DNA of 64,000 bases from Clostridium polyendosporum (GTDB taxonomy: Bacteria; Bacillota; Clostridia; Clostridiales; Clostridiaceae). Positions 44,436 through 54,227 of this stretch are shown piece after piece. The notes below the pieces were generated by a model that saw only the letters and a list, made by a program, of their open reading frames with translations, did not search any database and was not told where the DNA came from. The first letter of the stretch is position 1. Each line of letters opens with the position of its first letter. The stretch is from assembly GCF_018332455.1 (NCBI RefSeq), contig NZ_BOPZ01000004.1, positions 1 to 64,000 of the forward strand. The letters are read 5' to 3'. Made by a program: the position numbers and the translations under genes.

Positions 44436-44951
44436 TTATTCTAATGTTCGTATATTAGATACCGGCACTTTATTTTTTACCTCTTCAAAGGGAAAGTTTA
44501 CTCCAGGACACTGGGTATCCATAATATCTTTATGTCTTAATAAATCTGTTATTGCATATTTCTGGACAAGATGCCTAGAAAGTAAAATTAAAGAATTTAT
44601 CTGTTTTTTAGTGGGCTTCTCTATCATAAAATTTCCCTCTAACGCAATACCTAATGCAACATTATTGTAGGCACCAGCATGAGCACCAACAGAATTTTCT
44701 GCTCTTCCTCTATATATCTTACCATCTTTTCTTATATAGAAATGGTATCCAATTCCCGCCCAACCTCTTTTAAGATGTAATTCATGTATATGCTGTGGTG
44801 TCTTATTTTGTTCCACAGTATGATGAAAAATTATCATTTGAGGATTTAATGTATATTCCAATTCACCTTGCCACTTATATTTTACTTCAATAATTTTTAA
44901 TGAGTGCTTTGTTTTACGTATATTTAAATATATCTTTTCTAACTCTCTCAA
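44436..44951 (-). CDS. N-acetylmuramoyl-L-alanine amidase (amidase_2/PGRP fold)
   Basis: The predicted product has 171 aa. The zinc ligands and active site are visible: IIFHHTVEQN (first His), WAGIGYHFYIRKDGKIYRGR, VGAHAGAYNN, and LLRHKDIMDTQCPG with the second His and the Cys position. It cleaves the amide bond between MurNAc and L-Ala. There is no signal peptide, so it may act in the cytoplasm, be released by lysis or serve recycling or sporulation. It starts at TTG, with AGGAG seven bases upstream. Confidence 0.85.
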   Translation of the reverse strand: MRELEKIYLNIRKTKHSLKIIEVKYKWQGELEYTLNPQMIIFHHTVEQNKTPQHIHELHLKRGWAGIGYHFYIRKDGKIYRGRAENSVGAHAGAYNNVALGIALEGNFMIEKPTKKQINSLILLSRHLVQKYAITDLLRHKDIMDTQCPGVNFPFEEVKNKVPVSNIRTLE

Positions 44952-45041
44952 TTCTTTTCTCCTATAAAGTTTTCTTCTTTAATTTATGCTAGGAGATTTT
45001 TTTTGTCACTATCATAGTCTTAGTTATCCAGTTAAAATTAT

Positions 45042-46001
45042 TTAAGTAATTATCAAGGTGCTGTTATCTATCCATCTCCACCGAGGTCTTAAATTCTTAA
45101 TATCTTCAGTGAGCTTAAATAAAGCTAAGTCCTTCATCTTTGCTTCCAACATTATATCAAAGTCCATACCTAATTCTTTTGCAATATCTAAAAATCTAAT
45201 AAAGCTTTCTGCCTCAATATAATCCGCGTGTTTTCTATCCTTTTCCCCTTCTCTTGGCGAAGAAAAATGAATTTTGGGCGGTAAACTTTCTCCTTCCCAC
45301 GTTTGAAAAATTTCTCCTAATAAATCTGTTAATTTTTCCCCATTATTATTACAAATATGATGATGCACATCTAATACCATAGGTATTGATAAATCTTTAC
45401 AAAGTTCTAGAACCTCCTTAGTTGTAAATGTCTTATCATCATTCTCAATTATAATTCTTGATGATATTTCTTGTGGTGTTTTATTAAAATTAGCTTTGAA
45501 TCTCTCCAATGCTTTTTCCTTACCTCCTACACCACCGCCAACATGCATCACCATTTTTCCTTCTGAGTACTCCATATCTTCGAAAAAGTGAGCATGAAAC
45601 CATAAGTTTCTAATTGTATTTTCTACAACTTCATCTCTATTAGAATTTAAAACATTAAATTCATCGGGGTGCGTATCCACCCTCATATTATGTTGTTTTA
45701 TGAATGCACCGATTCTTTGGAAGTCCTTTCTAAAAATTTTTCTGTAATCCCACATAACTTCTGGATGTGTGCATAAAGGGACTAGTGCGGAAGTTATTCT
45801 ATAGAAATGTATTTGATTTTCTATAGTATATTTAAGAATCGTATATAAATCATCTAGATTCGATAATGTTACAGCTTTAAGTTTCTCTATCTTTTTTTCC
45901 ATTGAAAGAAGCTTATTATAATTTGAATAGGTTACAGTACTTGATGACGTAACTTTAGGTAAATTCAATGCAATTGCTACATATCCTAGCCTTACCTGCA
46001 T
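45042..46001 (-). CDS. uvsE: UV damage endonuclease UvsE
   Basis: The predicted product has 319 aa. It is a TIM-barrel, metal-dependent endonuclease that nicks 5' to cyclobutane dimers and 6-4 photoproducts. Family blocks are VRLGYVAIALNLP at the start, DTHPDEFNVLNS, MHVGGGVGGKEKALERF, IIENDDKTFTT, LDVHHHIC and HFSSPREGEKDRKHADYI. AAGGAGACG precedes the ATG. It is common in spore formers. It is monocistronic. Confidence 0.92.
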   Translation of the reverse strand: MQVRLGYVAIALNLPKVTSSSTVTYSNYNKLLSMEKKIEKLKAVTLSNLDDLYTILKYTIENQIHFYRITSALVPLCTHPEVMWDYRKIFRKDFQRIGAFIKQHNMRVDTHPDEFNVLNSNRDEVVENTIRNLWFHAHFFEDMEYSEGKMVMHVGGGVGGKEKALERFKANFNKTPQEISSRIIIENDDKTFTTKEVLELCKDLSIPMVLDVHHHICNNNGEKLTDLLGEIFQTWEGESLPPKIHFSSPREGEKDRKHADYIEAESFIRFLDIAKELGMDFDIMLEAKMKDLALFKLTEDIKNLRPRWRWIDNSTLIIT

Positions 46002-46082
46002 TATATCGTCTCCTTAACTATTTTTTTTAGTTTATGAAGAAGAAGCTTTAATTATCTTATTTTACTGTAATAAATATAAAAA

Positions 46083-46109
46083 AGGATGTTCCCAACCTTG
46101 GAACATCCT
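46083..46109 (-). terminator. Terminator of the second liv operon
   Basis: AGGATGTTCC and GGAACATCCT form a perfect 10-bp stem, followed leftward by TTTTTTATA. Confidence 0.88.
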
Positions 46110-46118
46110 CATATAAAA

Positions 46119-46823
46119 TTACTCACCTAAATATGCACTTCTTACCTTATCGTCTTGTAAAAGCTTGCTTGCTTCTCCACTAAGAACTATACTTCCTGTT
46201 TCAAGAACATACGCTCTATGAGCAATAGATAGAGCCATATGAGCATTTTGCTCAACAAGAAGTACTGTTGTACCACCCTTGTTGATTTCTTGAATAATAT
46301 CAAAAATACTTTTAACCACTAGTGGTGCAAGTCCCATGGATGGTTCATCAAGAAGAAGAATTTTAGGCCTGTTCATAAGTGCTCTTCCCATGGCAAGCAT
46401 TTGCTGTTCTCCACCTGAAAGGGTACCTGCCATTTGATTTATTCTCTCCTTAAGTCTTGGAAACTTTTCATAAATCATTTCATAGTCTTCTTTGATACCA
46501 TCTTTATCTTTTCTAAGATAAGCACCTAACTCTAAGTTTTCTCTTACCGTTAAGTTTGCAAATATCTTTCTTCCTTCTGGTACATGACCTATACCTAATG
46601 CTACTAGTTTATGTGCTGGAATGCTTTTTAATGGCTTATCTTGAAAGTATATTTCTCCACTCTTAAAAGGAATAAGTCCTGATATTGCCCTTAAAGTAGA
46701 AGTTTTTCCAGCACCATTGGCACCTATCAAGGTTACAATCTCGCCTTCATTTACCTCAAGTGTAATATTTCTCAAAGCTTGTATTCCTTCATAAAAAACA
46801 TTTAAATCTTTTATCTTAAGCAT
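46119..46823 (-). CDS. livF: Branched-chain amino acid ABC transporter ATPase LivF, second copy
   Basis: The predicted product has 234 aa. Walker A is GANGAGKTS, the signature LSGGEQQML, and Walker B ILLLDEPSMGLAP. ATG at 46823 is used because GGAGGAGG lies just upstream within the end of livG, giving an 8-base overlap. The longer frame to 46856 would read through that site. It is similar to but clearly diverged from the gene at 19227. Confidence 0.9.
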   Translation of the reverse strand: MLKIKDLNVFYEGIQALRNITLEVNEGEIVTLIGANGAGKTSTLRAISGLIPFKSGEIYFQDKPLKSIPAHKLVALGIGHVPEGRKIFANLTVRENLELGAYLRKDKDGIKEDYEMIYEKFPRLKERINQMAGTLSGGEQQMLAMGRALMNRPKILLLDEPSMGLAPLVVKSIFDIIQEINKGGTTVLLVEQNAHMALSIAHRAYVLETGSIVLSGEASKLLQDDKVRSAYLGE

Positions 46824-47598
46824 TTGCAGCCTCCTCCTCAAGACAGGTTCCTCCAAGATATGCCTCTATTACTCTTGGATTCTTCTTGATCTCTTCTGGT
46901 GTACCTTCTGCTATCTTTTTACCGTAGTCAAGAACAGCAATTCTCTCACAAACCCCCATAACCAGCTTCATATCATGCTCGATAAGTAATACTGCAACAT
47001 TAAAATTATCTCTTATCCAACTGATGAGATTCATAAGCTCGTGAGTTTCCTGAGGATTCATTCCTGCTGCTGGCTCATCTAACAATAATAACTCTGGTTC
47101 AACAGCTAAAGCTCTTGCAATTTCAAGTCTTCTTTGATCACCATAAGAAAGATTCTTTGCAAGTTCGTTTGCTTTTATATCTAAATCAAAAGCTTTTAGA
47201 AGCTCTAAAGACTTTTTCTCTATTTCTCTTTCTTCTCTTTTATATTTAGGTGTTTTCACTACTGCATCAAATAGATTGTATTTTACTCTATAGCTAAAAG
47301 ATATCTTAACATTATCTAATACTGTAAGATTACTAAACAATCTAATATTTTGAAAGGTTCTTGCAATCTTTTTTTGGGTAATGTAATAGGGCTTTAATCC
47401 GTGGATATTCTCCCCTTTGTAGGAAATAGTGCCTGCTGTAGGTGAATATACTCCTGTGAGCATATTAAAAACTGTTGTCTTTCCTGCCCCATTAGGTCCA
47501 ATAAGCCCTATAACTTCTTTTGGCTTAATGTGTAAATCAAATTCTGAGACTGCTTTTAGTCCTCCAAATTGAATTGTTAGTTTTTCTACCTTAAGCAT
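46816..47598 (-). CDS. livG: Branched-chain amino acid ABC transporter ATPase LivG, second copy
   Basis: The predicted product has 260 aa. Walker A is GPNGAGKTT, followed by NLSYGDQRRLEIARAL and Walker B LLLLDEPAAGMNP. The tail EAYLGGTC is LivG-like, with a short extra Glu/Ala end that overlaps livF. It starts 5 bases after livM stops. Confidence 0.9.
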   Translation of the reverse strand: MLKVEKLTIQFGGLKAVSEFDLHIKPKEVIGLIGPNGAGKTTVFNMLTGVYSPTAGTISYKGENIHGLKPYYITQKKIARTFQNIRLFSNLTVLDNVKISFSYRVKYNLFDAVVKTPKYKREEREIEKKSLELLKAFDLDIKANELAKNLSYGDQRRLEIARALAVEPELLLLDEPAAGMNPQETHELMNLISWIRDNFNVAVLLIEHDMKLVMGVCERIAVLDYGKKIAEGTPEEIKKNPRVIEAYLGGTCLEEEAANA

Positions 47599-47603
47599 CT
47601 ACA

Positions 47604-48548
47604 TTACCTCCCTTCTTTTTTTGAAAATAATTTTTTTAATGGCTTTAAGGATATTTCTTTTGTTCCTAATAAACCTTCTGGTCTAAATATCATTAGTACT
47701 ATAAGGGCTACTGAGTAAATTATCATTCTTAAATCCTTTATACTTCTTAGAAGTTCTGGCATAAATGTTAATATTACTGTTGCAATTATAGAACCTGATA
47801 ACGAACCCATACCTCCAAATACTACGAAAGTTAAAATTTCTATAGATTTTAAGAAGTTAAATCCATCTGGTTGAATGAACATTGTATAATGTGCATAAAG
47901 TGCTCCAGCTACACCAGCAAAGAAAGCTGCTATTGCAAAAGCCATTATCTTAAATCTAGATGTATTAACTCCCATTGCTTCTGCTGCAATCTCATTTTCA
48001 CGAATTGAGATCATGGCTCTTCCTTGCGCTGAGTGTATAATGTTATAAATGATTATCACTGAAGCTATCATTAAAAAGTAAGCCCAAGCAAAAGTTGTTT
48101 TTGGTGGTATCCCTGAAAATCCTCTTGGTCCTCCTAAATAGTCTATATTAGTTAAGATTACTCTTATTATTTCTCCAAAACCTAGTGTAGTAATAGCGAA
48201 ATAGTCTCCCTTAAGTTTTAACGTTGGTATACCTATAATTAAAGCCACTAGTGCTGATAATATACCTCCTGCTATAAGTGCTGGAACAAAAGGAAGATGT
48301 AACTTTACAGAAATCATAGCTCCTGTATAGGCTCCTATAGACATAAATCCAGCATGTCCTAAGCAAAGTTGTCCTGTAAAACCTGTAATCAAATTAAGTG
48401 AAGCAGCTAATATAATATTTATACAAACTAAAACTATTATTCCTCCATAATAACGGTTTACTATTCTTTCTTTCATTAAGAAATCAAAAAGGAAGTAAAA
48501 CCCTATTATTAATAATGCATATACTAAATATTTAACTATCTTTTTCAT
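47604..48548 (-). CDS. livM: Branched-chain amino acid ABC permease LivM, second copy
   Basis: The predicted product has 314 aa. GFTGQLCLGHAGFMSIGAYTGA and GIPTLKLKGDYFAITTLGFGEIIRV are the LivM hallmarks. It lacks the 90-residue N-terminal extension of the copy at 20750. It lies between livH and livG with tight spacing. Confidence 0.9.
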   Translation of the reverse strand: MKKIVKYLVYALLIIGFYFLFDFLMKERIVNRYYGGIIVLVCINIILAASLNLITGFTGQLCLGHAGFMSIGAYTGAMISVKLHLPFVPALIAGGILSALVALIIGIPTLKLKGDYFAITTLGFGEIIRVILTNIDYLGGPRGFSGIPPKTTFAWAYFLMIASVIIIYNIIHSAQGRAMISIRENEIAAEAMGVNTSRFKIMAFAIAAFFAGVAGALYAHYTMFIQPDGFNFLKSIEILTFVVFGGMGSLSGSIIATVILTFMPELLRSIKDLRMIIYSVALIVLMIFRPEGLLGTKEISLKPLKKLFSKKEGR

Positions 48549-48556
48549 GCTACCAC

Positions 48557-49432
48557 CTACACTTTCTCTCTAGTTTGCTTTCCTAATAACCCTGCAGGTT
48601 TTATAAGCAGAACTATTATTAATATAGAAAAAGCTATAGCATCTGCAAGTCTTGAGGATATATATGCTTTTGTAAGAGTTTCTGCTACTCCCATAAATAG
48701 ACCACCTATAAGTGCTCCAGGAATTATTCCTATTCCTCCAAGAACTGCTGCAACAAAGGCCTTTAACCCTGGCATTATTCCCATATAAGGATCAATTGTA
48801 GTCCACGCCAATGCAACTAACACACCTGCTGCTCCTGCTAATGCTGAACCTAAAGCAAAAGTAAAGGAAATAGTATTGTTTACATTGATACCCATGAGGG
48901 CTGCAGCTTCAATATCATATGAAGCTGCTCTCATAGCTTTACCTACTTTCGTTCTATAAACTATATATTGGAGTAATACAACAAGTATTAAAGACACAGC
49001 TAAAGTTAATATTTGAATATTAGTTACTTGCAGTGATCCTATATTTATCTTTGAAGCTTTTATAAGTTGTGGGAACGTCTTTGGTGCTGGCCCCACAATA
49101 AATCTCATTCCATTTTCTAGTAATAACGACACTCCAATAGCTGTTATTAACAGCGTTATCCTTGGAGATTTTCTAAGTGGTTTATAAGCTATTTTTTCAA
49201 TAATGATTCCCAATAACGCTGAGATAACCATTGCAATTATCAAAGTTGGGAAAAATGATAATTTTAAAGCTATAGCAGCATAAAATCCTGCAAAAGCTCC
49301 TATCATGTATATATCCCCATGAGCAAAATTTATAAGTTGGATTATACCATAAACCATGGTATAACCTAAAGCTATAAGGGCGTATATACCTCCAAGTGCT
49401 AGTCCATTAATTAATTGTTGTAGTAACTCCAT
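48557..49432 (-). CDS. livH: Branched-chain amino acid ABC permease LivH, second copy
   Basis: The predicted product has 291 aa. ALGGIYALIALGYTMVYGIIQLINFAHGD and VAAVLGGIGIIPGALIGG mark LivH. It has about eight membrane segments. It follows livJ by 31 bases. Confidence 0.9.
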   Translation of the reverse strand: MELLQQLINGLALGGIYALIALGYTMVYGIIQLINFAHGDIYMIGAFAGFYAAIALKLSFFPTLIIAMVISALLGIIIEKIAYKPLRKSPRITLLITAIGVSLLLENGMRFIVGPAPKTFPQLIKASKINIGSLQVTNIQILTLAVSLILVVLLQYIVYRTKVGKAMRAASYDIEAAALMGINVNNTISFTFALGSALAGAAGVLVALAWTTIDPYMGIMPGLKAFVAAVLGGIGIIPGALIGGLFMGVAETLTKAYISSRLADAIAFSILIIVLLIKPAGLLGKQTREKV

Positions 49433-49463
49433 ATTTGCCCTCCTTAATTCACTAATTTAAAAG

Positions 49464-50609
49464 TTAAGGATTTACCTTTGTAACTAATGATGTTTTTTCT
49501 CCTTCAACTTTTACTAATACAGATCCCTTTACAGCAGTTCTATCTTCACCAAAACTCATTTTTCCAGTAACACCAGTAATTTGTACCTTTGATATAGCTT
49601 CTCTTATCTTGTCTCCATCAGTACTCTTTGCATCTTCAAGCGCCTTAAACATTATCTTAGCTGAATCATAACCAAGTGCTGCAAAACAGTCTGGTTCTTT
49701 ATTGTATTCTTTCTTATATGCAGCTACGAAATCTTGAACTTCCTTAGTAGAATCTCCAGCGAAATAGTGATTAACATAAACGGCTCCCTTCACTGCATCT
49801 CCACCAATCTTGTACAATTCTTGAGATTCCCATCCGTCACTTCCTAAGAATTGAGACTGAATTCCAAGCTCTCTTGCTTGTTTTGCAATTAATGCAGTTA
49901 CGTCATAGTAATCTGGAAGAAGAAGTACATCTGCATTTGCACTCTTTACCTTTGTAAGTTGAGCATTAAAATCTTTATCTCCATTATTATAGCTTGTATA
50001 TTCTACAACGCTACCACCTTGAGCTTCATATTCCTTTTTGAAAGCTTCCGCTACACCCTTTGAATAGTCTGAACCTACGTTATATAAAACTGCTGCAGTT
50101 TTCTTTCCAAGATCTTTTGCAGCATATTTTGCCATAATAACTCCTTGATATGAATCTACATAACAAGCTCTAAATACATAATTTCCACCAGTCTTTGTTA
50201 TTGTTGGTTCTGTCGCTGTAGGTGTTATCATTGGCACCATTGCTTGAGTTGCCTTTGGTGCAACTGCTAAAGTTGCTCCTGAAGTTACAGGCCCAATTAC
50301 TGCTGCTACCTTTTCATCATCTACTAACTTATTGAAGGCATTTATTGAAGCATTTTGATCTGCTTGGTCATCTTCATAAACAACCTTAACCTTCTTTCCA
50401 TTGATTCCACCTTTATCATTTAACTCTTTTTCTGCTAATAAAACACCTTCCTTAACAGAAAGACCGTAAGTTGCTACCTTACCAGTAAGTGGAGCTATTC
50501 CACCTATTTTAATTACATCACTTTCTGATGCTCCATTCTTTGAACATCCTGCAAATAAACTAACAGATAGTGTAAGCGCTGCCGCCATACCTAACATCTT
50601 TTTCTTCAT
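49464..50609 (-). CDS. livJ: Branched-chain amino acid-binding lipoprotein LivJ, second copy
   Basis: The predicted product has 381 aa. The signal peptide has lipobox FAGC. The type I binding fold shows IGGIAPLTGKVATYG, VYEDDQADQNASINAFNKL and AALGYDSAKIMFKALEDA. GGGGG precedes the ATG. It is the first gene of the second liv operon. The ligand is a branched-chain or other neutral amino acid. Confidence 0.9.
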   Translation of the reverse strand: MKKKMLGMAAALTLSVSLFAGCSKNGASESDVIKIGGIAPLTGKVATYGLSVKEGVLLAEKELNDKGGINGKKVKVVYEDDQADQNASINAFNKLVDDEKVAAVIGPVTSGATLAVAPKATQAMVPMITPTATEPTITKTGGNYVFRACYVDSYQGVIMAKYAAKDLGKKTAAVLYNVGSDYSKGVAEAFKKEYEAQGGSVVEYTSYNNGDKDFNAQLTKVKSANADVLLLPDYYDVTALIAKQARELGIQSQFLGSDGWESQELYKIGGDAVKGAVYVNHYFAGDSTKEVQDFVAAYKKEYNKEPDCFAALGYDSAKIMFKALEDAKSTDGDKIREAISKVQITGVTGKMSFGEDRTAVKGSVLVKVEGEKTSLVTKVNP

Positions 50610-50789
50610 AATGTAGACCCCCTTAATAATTAAAAAAAATAAAAAATAAGTTCTATTTAGCGTACTTATTTCATATATTTTTTATCTATATATAATTTTT
50701 CTTGAGCATTGGAAAAATAAAGATAAATTGTCCACAAACAGTGTATTTGTCTTACTTTTCCGACAATAAACTTGTCTTTCTCAGTAACT

Positions 50790-50818
50790 ATATTATCAAG
50801 TTATCTCTCAAAAATCAA
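50790..50818 (-). promoter_or_regulatory. Promoter of the second liv operon
   Basis: The minus strand has TTGATT (50813-50818), 17 bases, and TAATAT (50790-50795). The predicted leader is about 175 nt and contains several GACAA/TTGTC words but no clear terminator. Confidence 0.55.
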
Positions 50819-50819
50819 T

Positions 50820-51130
50820 AACCATTTTATCGTTTTATTATTAATCTATTACAATATAGTTTTTATTGATACTAAATTATTACAATTATACGATAATAAT
50901 TAATAATTTAAACATTAGTAATATATAGGTAATCGTTTACTAACGGCAACATTTTTTTACAAATATCATGATTATTTACACATTCTTATTTTTTCAACAT
51001 TGTTTTTTGAAACTAATATTCTAGATTATTGTTTTTTGACAAACTTATAATTTTTTTATATACATACAATTAAAGCATCAATTTATACTTAATATTTTAT
51101 TTTAAATTTTGCTAACTAATTTCCCATATA
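50820..51130. other. AT-rich intergenic region, nothing recognised
   Basis: There is no ORF and no clear motif between the livJ2 promoter and the pxpA terminator apart from poly-A/T tracts. Confidence 0.4.
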
Positions 51131-51160
51131 AAAAAAACGTACTTCAGTACGATTTTTTTA
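51131..51160. terminator. Terminator downstream of pxpA
   Basis: CGTACT (51138-51143) and AGTACG (51146-51151) are flanked by seven A and seven T, so it works in both directions. Confidence 0.8.
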
Positions 51161-51208
51161 TACTTTTTTTGTAGTTAAATGTAACATAATTATTTTCCCT
51201 CTTAAATA

Positions 51209-51973
51209 TTACTTATTTATGAAATTCTGAAGATTAACTCCGGAAGATTCCATCAATTCTCTAATTTTTCTAGCAAAAGTTAATGCATGAGCTCCATCAC
51301 CATGTATACAAACTGTATCTGCTTTAATTTGAATATCAATCCCTTGTTGAGATAGGACTTTCCCATCTTTAATCATTCGTATTACTTGAGTGATAGCTTC
51401 ATTATCATCTGTAATTACAGCATTAGATTCACGGCGCGGCGTCAATGACCCATCTTTTTGATAAGTTCTATCAGCAAATACCTCGTTAGCAGTTCGAAGT
51501 CCTATTGCATCTCCAGCTTTTATAAGCTCACTTCCCGCTAATCCAAATAATGTTAATTCCGAATCTACTTTATAAACAGCTTTTGCTATTGCCTCAGCTA
51601 ATAGATGATTTTTAGCTGCCATATTATATAGTGCCCCATGTGGCTTAACGTGCTGCATTTTTGCTCCTTCAGCTTTCACAAAACCATTTAATGCTCCAAT
51701 CTGATAGACTACCATATCATAAGCTTCTTGAGGAGATATATCCATATTTCTTCTTCCGAACCCTACTAAATCAGGAAATCCCGGATGTGCTCCGATTGCA
51801 ACTTTATTTTTAAGTGCTAGCTGTACTGTTTTGTACATGGTACTTGGATCACCAGCATGAAATCCACATGCAATGTTCGCTGAAGTAATAAACTTAAGTA
51901 TTTCTTCATCACTACCTAGTTTATAAGCTCCATAACTTTCTCCCATATCACAATTTAAATCTATATTGTACAT
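51209..51973 (-). CDS. pxpA: 5-oxoprolinase subunit A (LamB/YcsF family)
   Basis: The predicted product has 254 aa. It opens with [16 protein letters not shown], followed by [28 protein letters not shown] and [10 protein letters not shown], all diagnostic. With PxpB and PxpC it hydrolyses 5-oxoproline (pyroglutamate) to glutamate using ATP. It is the last gene of pxpB-pxpC-pxpA. Confidence 0.93.
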   Translation of the reverse strand: MYNIDLNCDMGESYGAYKLGSDEEILKFITSANIACGFHAGDPSTMYKTVQLALKNKVAIGAHPGFPDLVGFGRRNMDISPQEAYDMVVYQIGALNGFVKAEGAKMQHVKPHGALYNMAAKNHLLAEAIAKAVYKVDSELTLFGLAGSELIKAGDAIGLRTANEVFADRTYQKDGSLTPRRESNAVITDDNEAITQVIRMIKDGKVLSQQGIDIQIKADTVCIHGDGAHALTFARKIRELMESSGVNLQNFINK

Positions 51974-51983
51974 AACCCACCTC

Positions 51984-52988
51984 CTATAACCTGCTTAAAG
52001 TAAGACCTACTTTTAGTTTTTTAATATCTAGTTCTCTTTGTATGTATAATATTTGCGCTTCTTCTATAGAAATTTCTTTAAACCTAATTCTTTCTCCAGG
52101 TTTTATCTGTGCAATTATTGGAAGATCTACTGAAGCAACTTGAGCAATTTTAGGATAACCTCCAGTAGTTTGCCTATCTGCAAGAAGTACAATTGGATTT
52201 CCATCAGGTGGTACTTGAATAGTTCCAAAGGATACCGCCTCTGATATCATTTCTAGAGGTTGTGATAACTCTAAAGTTGATCCCTTTAATCTATACCCCA
52301 TTCGATCAGATTGAGAAGTAACTTGAAATTCGCTTGTAAAGAACAATTCTCTACTTTTAGCAGAAAATTTCTCAAATTCACCACCATGAATTATACGGAT
52401 GATAGGATTAGAACTATACTTCGGCAGTATTTCTGTGCTAACAAACCATTTTGGGGCTGCGAAATAATTCGATTCACTCATAGAAGAAAGTTTCTTAATT
52501 ATATTAATACCTTCATCAGAAGGCTCACTAAACTCTAAAACATCATTTTCTTTTAAAGAACGTCCTTGAAATCCCCCAATTTCAGCTCTTAAATAAGTAC
52601 TCTTACTTCCCATTACTTCTTGAATATTAAATCCTCCTGCTACTGATAGATAAGCACGACAACCTGATACACAAGCTCCAAATTCAAGAATACTTCCCTC
52701 TTTTACATAAACTGACCTCCATTGTGGAACCGGATATCCACCTATCTTTGGTGATAAGTTTCCTCCGCAGATAGAAATTAATGTATCTTTTTTTATTAAT
52801 AATGATGGACCCATCATTGTAATCTCTAAACACGCACTATTTTCTTTATTTCCTAGTAACAAATTAGCTATACGGAGAGAAAATTGATCCATAGCACCGC
52901 TGATTATTACACCATATCTTTGAAATCCATATCTACCTAAATCCTGTAATGTAGTAAGAAGTCCAGGACGTATAATTTTTATACTCAC
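51984..52988 (-). CDS. pxpC: 5-oxoprolinase subunit C (KipA / AHS2 family)
   Basis: The predicted product has 334 aa. It matches the carboxyltransferase-like AHS2 family: [48 protein letters not shown], and C-terminal [16 protein letters not shown] (with V before). GTG at 52988 is chosen: GGAGGAATT lies upstream and it overlaps the pxpB stop by four bases (GTGA). The longer frame to 53006 would include the ribosome site. Confidence 0.92.
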   Translation of the reverse strand: MSIKIIRPGLLTTLQDLGRYGFQRYGVIISGAMDQFSLRIANLLLGNKENSACLEITMMGPSLLIKKDTLISICGGNLSPKIGGYPVPQWRSVYVKEGSILEFGACVSGCRAYLSVAGGFNIQEVMGSKSTYLRAEIGGFQGRSLKENDVLEFSEPSDEGINIIKKLSSMSESNYFAAPKWFVSTEILPKYSSNPIIRIIHGGEFEKFSAKSRELFFTSEFQVTSQSDRMGYRLKGSTLELSQPLEMISEAVSFGTIQVPPDGNPIVLLADRQTTGGYPKIAQVASVDLPIIAQIKPGERIRFKEISIEEAQILYIQRELDIKKLKVGLTLSRL

Positions 52989-53737
52989 ATAAATTCCTCC
53001 TTCCAAGTATTATATTCATCATGAGAAATAGATTTAAACTTAATTATATCTCCTGATCTTAGAAGACTTGGAATATCATCTTTAGGTCTAAAAAGCGCTA
53101 AAGGAGTTCGTCCAATTAATTGCCATCCCCCTGGTGTACCTATAGGATATACTCCAGTTTGTTTTCCTGCAATTCCTACTGTTCCAGCAGGAATTAGTAA
53201 ACGTGGAGATTGACGTCTTGGTGCAGCAATTCGTTCTGACATCCCTCCAAGATAAGGAAACCCTGGTGCAAAACCAATCATATATACGAGATATTCACCG
53301 CTAGAATGAATATTTATAACCTCTTCTATGGTAAGTCTATTATGCTTTGCTACATATTCTAAGTCTGGCCCAAATTCACCACCGTAACACACTGGAATCT
53401 CTACAATTCTTGGTTTATAATTTATATCATTTTCCACAGATAATAATATTTCTTTCATTATTGACTCAACAATAAAATAAGGAGACTTATAATTTGAGAT
53501 ATTTTTGTTTAGTCTATTTTGGGAATCTATATTATATACCTGTAAAGGATCGTAAAATACTGTAACAGTTGTAAATGCAGTAATGTATTCTATCATTCCT
53601 GGAAATGGATGCTCATCTAAATAAGCTGCTAACGCTTTTACCTTATGGTGTGTTTGAAGATCAATACTTTTACTAAATTCAATAATGATTGCAGAATCTC
53701 CAAGAGCAGATAGTTTCACTGAATTTATATCTTCCAT
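52985..53737 (-). CDS. pxpB: 5-oxoprolinase subunit B (KipI / AHS1 family)
   Basis: The predicted product has 250 aa. KipI/AHS1 motifs are SALGDSAIIIEFS, IPVCYGGEFGPDLEYVA, YLVYMIGFAPGFPYLGGM, and AGTVGIAGKQTGVYPIGTPGGW. A segment of about 25 residues around 75-100 is longer than in the B. subtilis protein. It is the first gene of the operon, with a promoter-terminator unit and a second hairpin in the 280 bases upstream. Confidence 0.92.
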   Translation of the reverse strand: MEDINSVKLSALGDSAIIIEFSKSIDLQTHHKVKALAAYLDEHPFPGMIEYITAFTTVTVFYDPLQVYNIDSQNRLNKNISNYKSPYFIVESIMKEILLSVENDINYKPRIVEIPVCYGGEFGPDLEYVAKHNRLTIEEVINIHSSGEYLVYMIGFAPGFPYLGGMSERIAAPRRQSPRLLIPAGTVGIAGKQTGVYPIGTPGGWQLIGRTPLALFRPKDDIPSLLRSGDIIKFKSISHDEYNTWKEEFM

Positions 53738-53777
53738 ATTAGTATCACTTCCTATCTTTTATGTATAATTATTAAAA

Positions 53778-53802
53778 CTGAATAGACATATAGTCTATTC
53801 AG
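53778..53802 (-). terminator. Hairpin 40 bases upstream of pxpB
   Basis: CTGAATAGAC and GTCTATTCAG form a perfect 10-bp stem. On the minus strand it runs into TTTTAATAATT. Confidence 0.5.
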
Positions 53803-53935
53803 CTTTATTGTAACTAGTTGTTTTTCATAACAAATTATTAACTCAACAATTAAAAACTCTTATTTCGACAATGAACACATCTATTTTACAATTAAATTAT
53901 TAAACATTCAATAAAAGAAAATTTATTACATGGTA

Positions 53936-54017
53936 ACTAAAAAAGCCTTACTCTAAATTTGTTAGAGCAAGGCTTCTCTGCCAATTTAATGAAAATATGT
54001 ATTTATCAAGGTAATTA
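53936..54017 (-). ncRNA. Candidate short leader RNA upstream of pxpB
   Basis: A consensus promoter (54024-54052) drives an RNA of about 80 nt ending in a strong terminator: AAGCCTTGCTCTAA pairs with TTAGAGTAAGGCTT, then TTTTTAG. There is no ORF. It may be an attenuated leader of pxpBCA or a free small RNA. Confidence 0.55.
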
Positions 54018-54023
54018 AATTCT

Positions 54024-54052
54024 ATTATAAAGCTGCTTATTAACCTTGTCAA
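54024..54052 (-). promoter_or_regulatory. Perfect consensus promoter upstream of pxpB
   Basis: TTGACA (54047-54052), 17 bases, TATAAT (54024-54029) on the minus strand: full consensus in both boxes. Confidence 0.85.
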
Positions 54053-54154
54053 ACATATTTAAGGTTCTGCATCAATTTTCGAAATATATAAAATACTAAC
54101 ATACTAAAATTATATATAATACTTCTTAAATTTTATGAACATTGCACATTAAGA

Positions 54155-54182
54155 ACTTTTTCACCAAATTTTTCATACCATA
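54155..54182 (+). promoter_or_regulatory. Possible sigma-K-type promoter of the VWA gene
   Basis: AC (54155-54156), 17 bases, CATACCATA (54174-54182) fits the mother-cell sigma-K pattern AC-N17-CATANNNTA. The motif is short and AT-rich, so chance is possible. Confidence 0.35.
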
Positions 54183-54227
54183 TATTGAGTTCTTTATATT
54201 CAATTTAATAAAAAGGAGTAATTTTTA

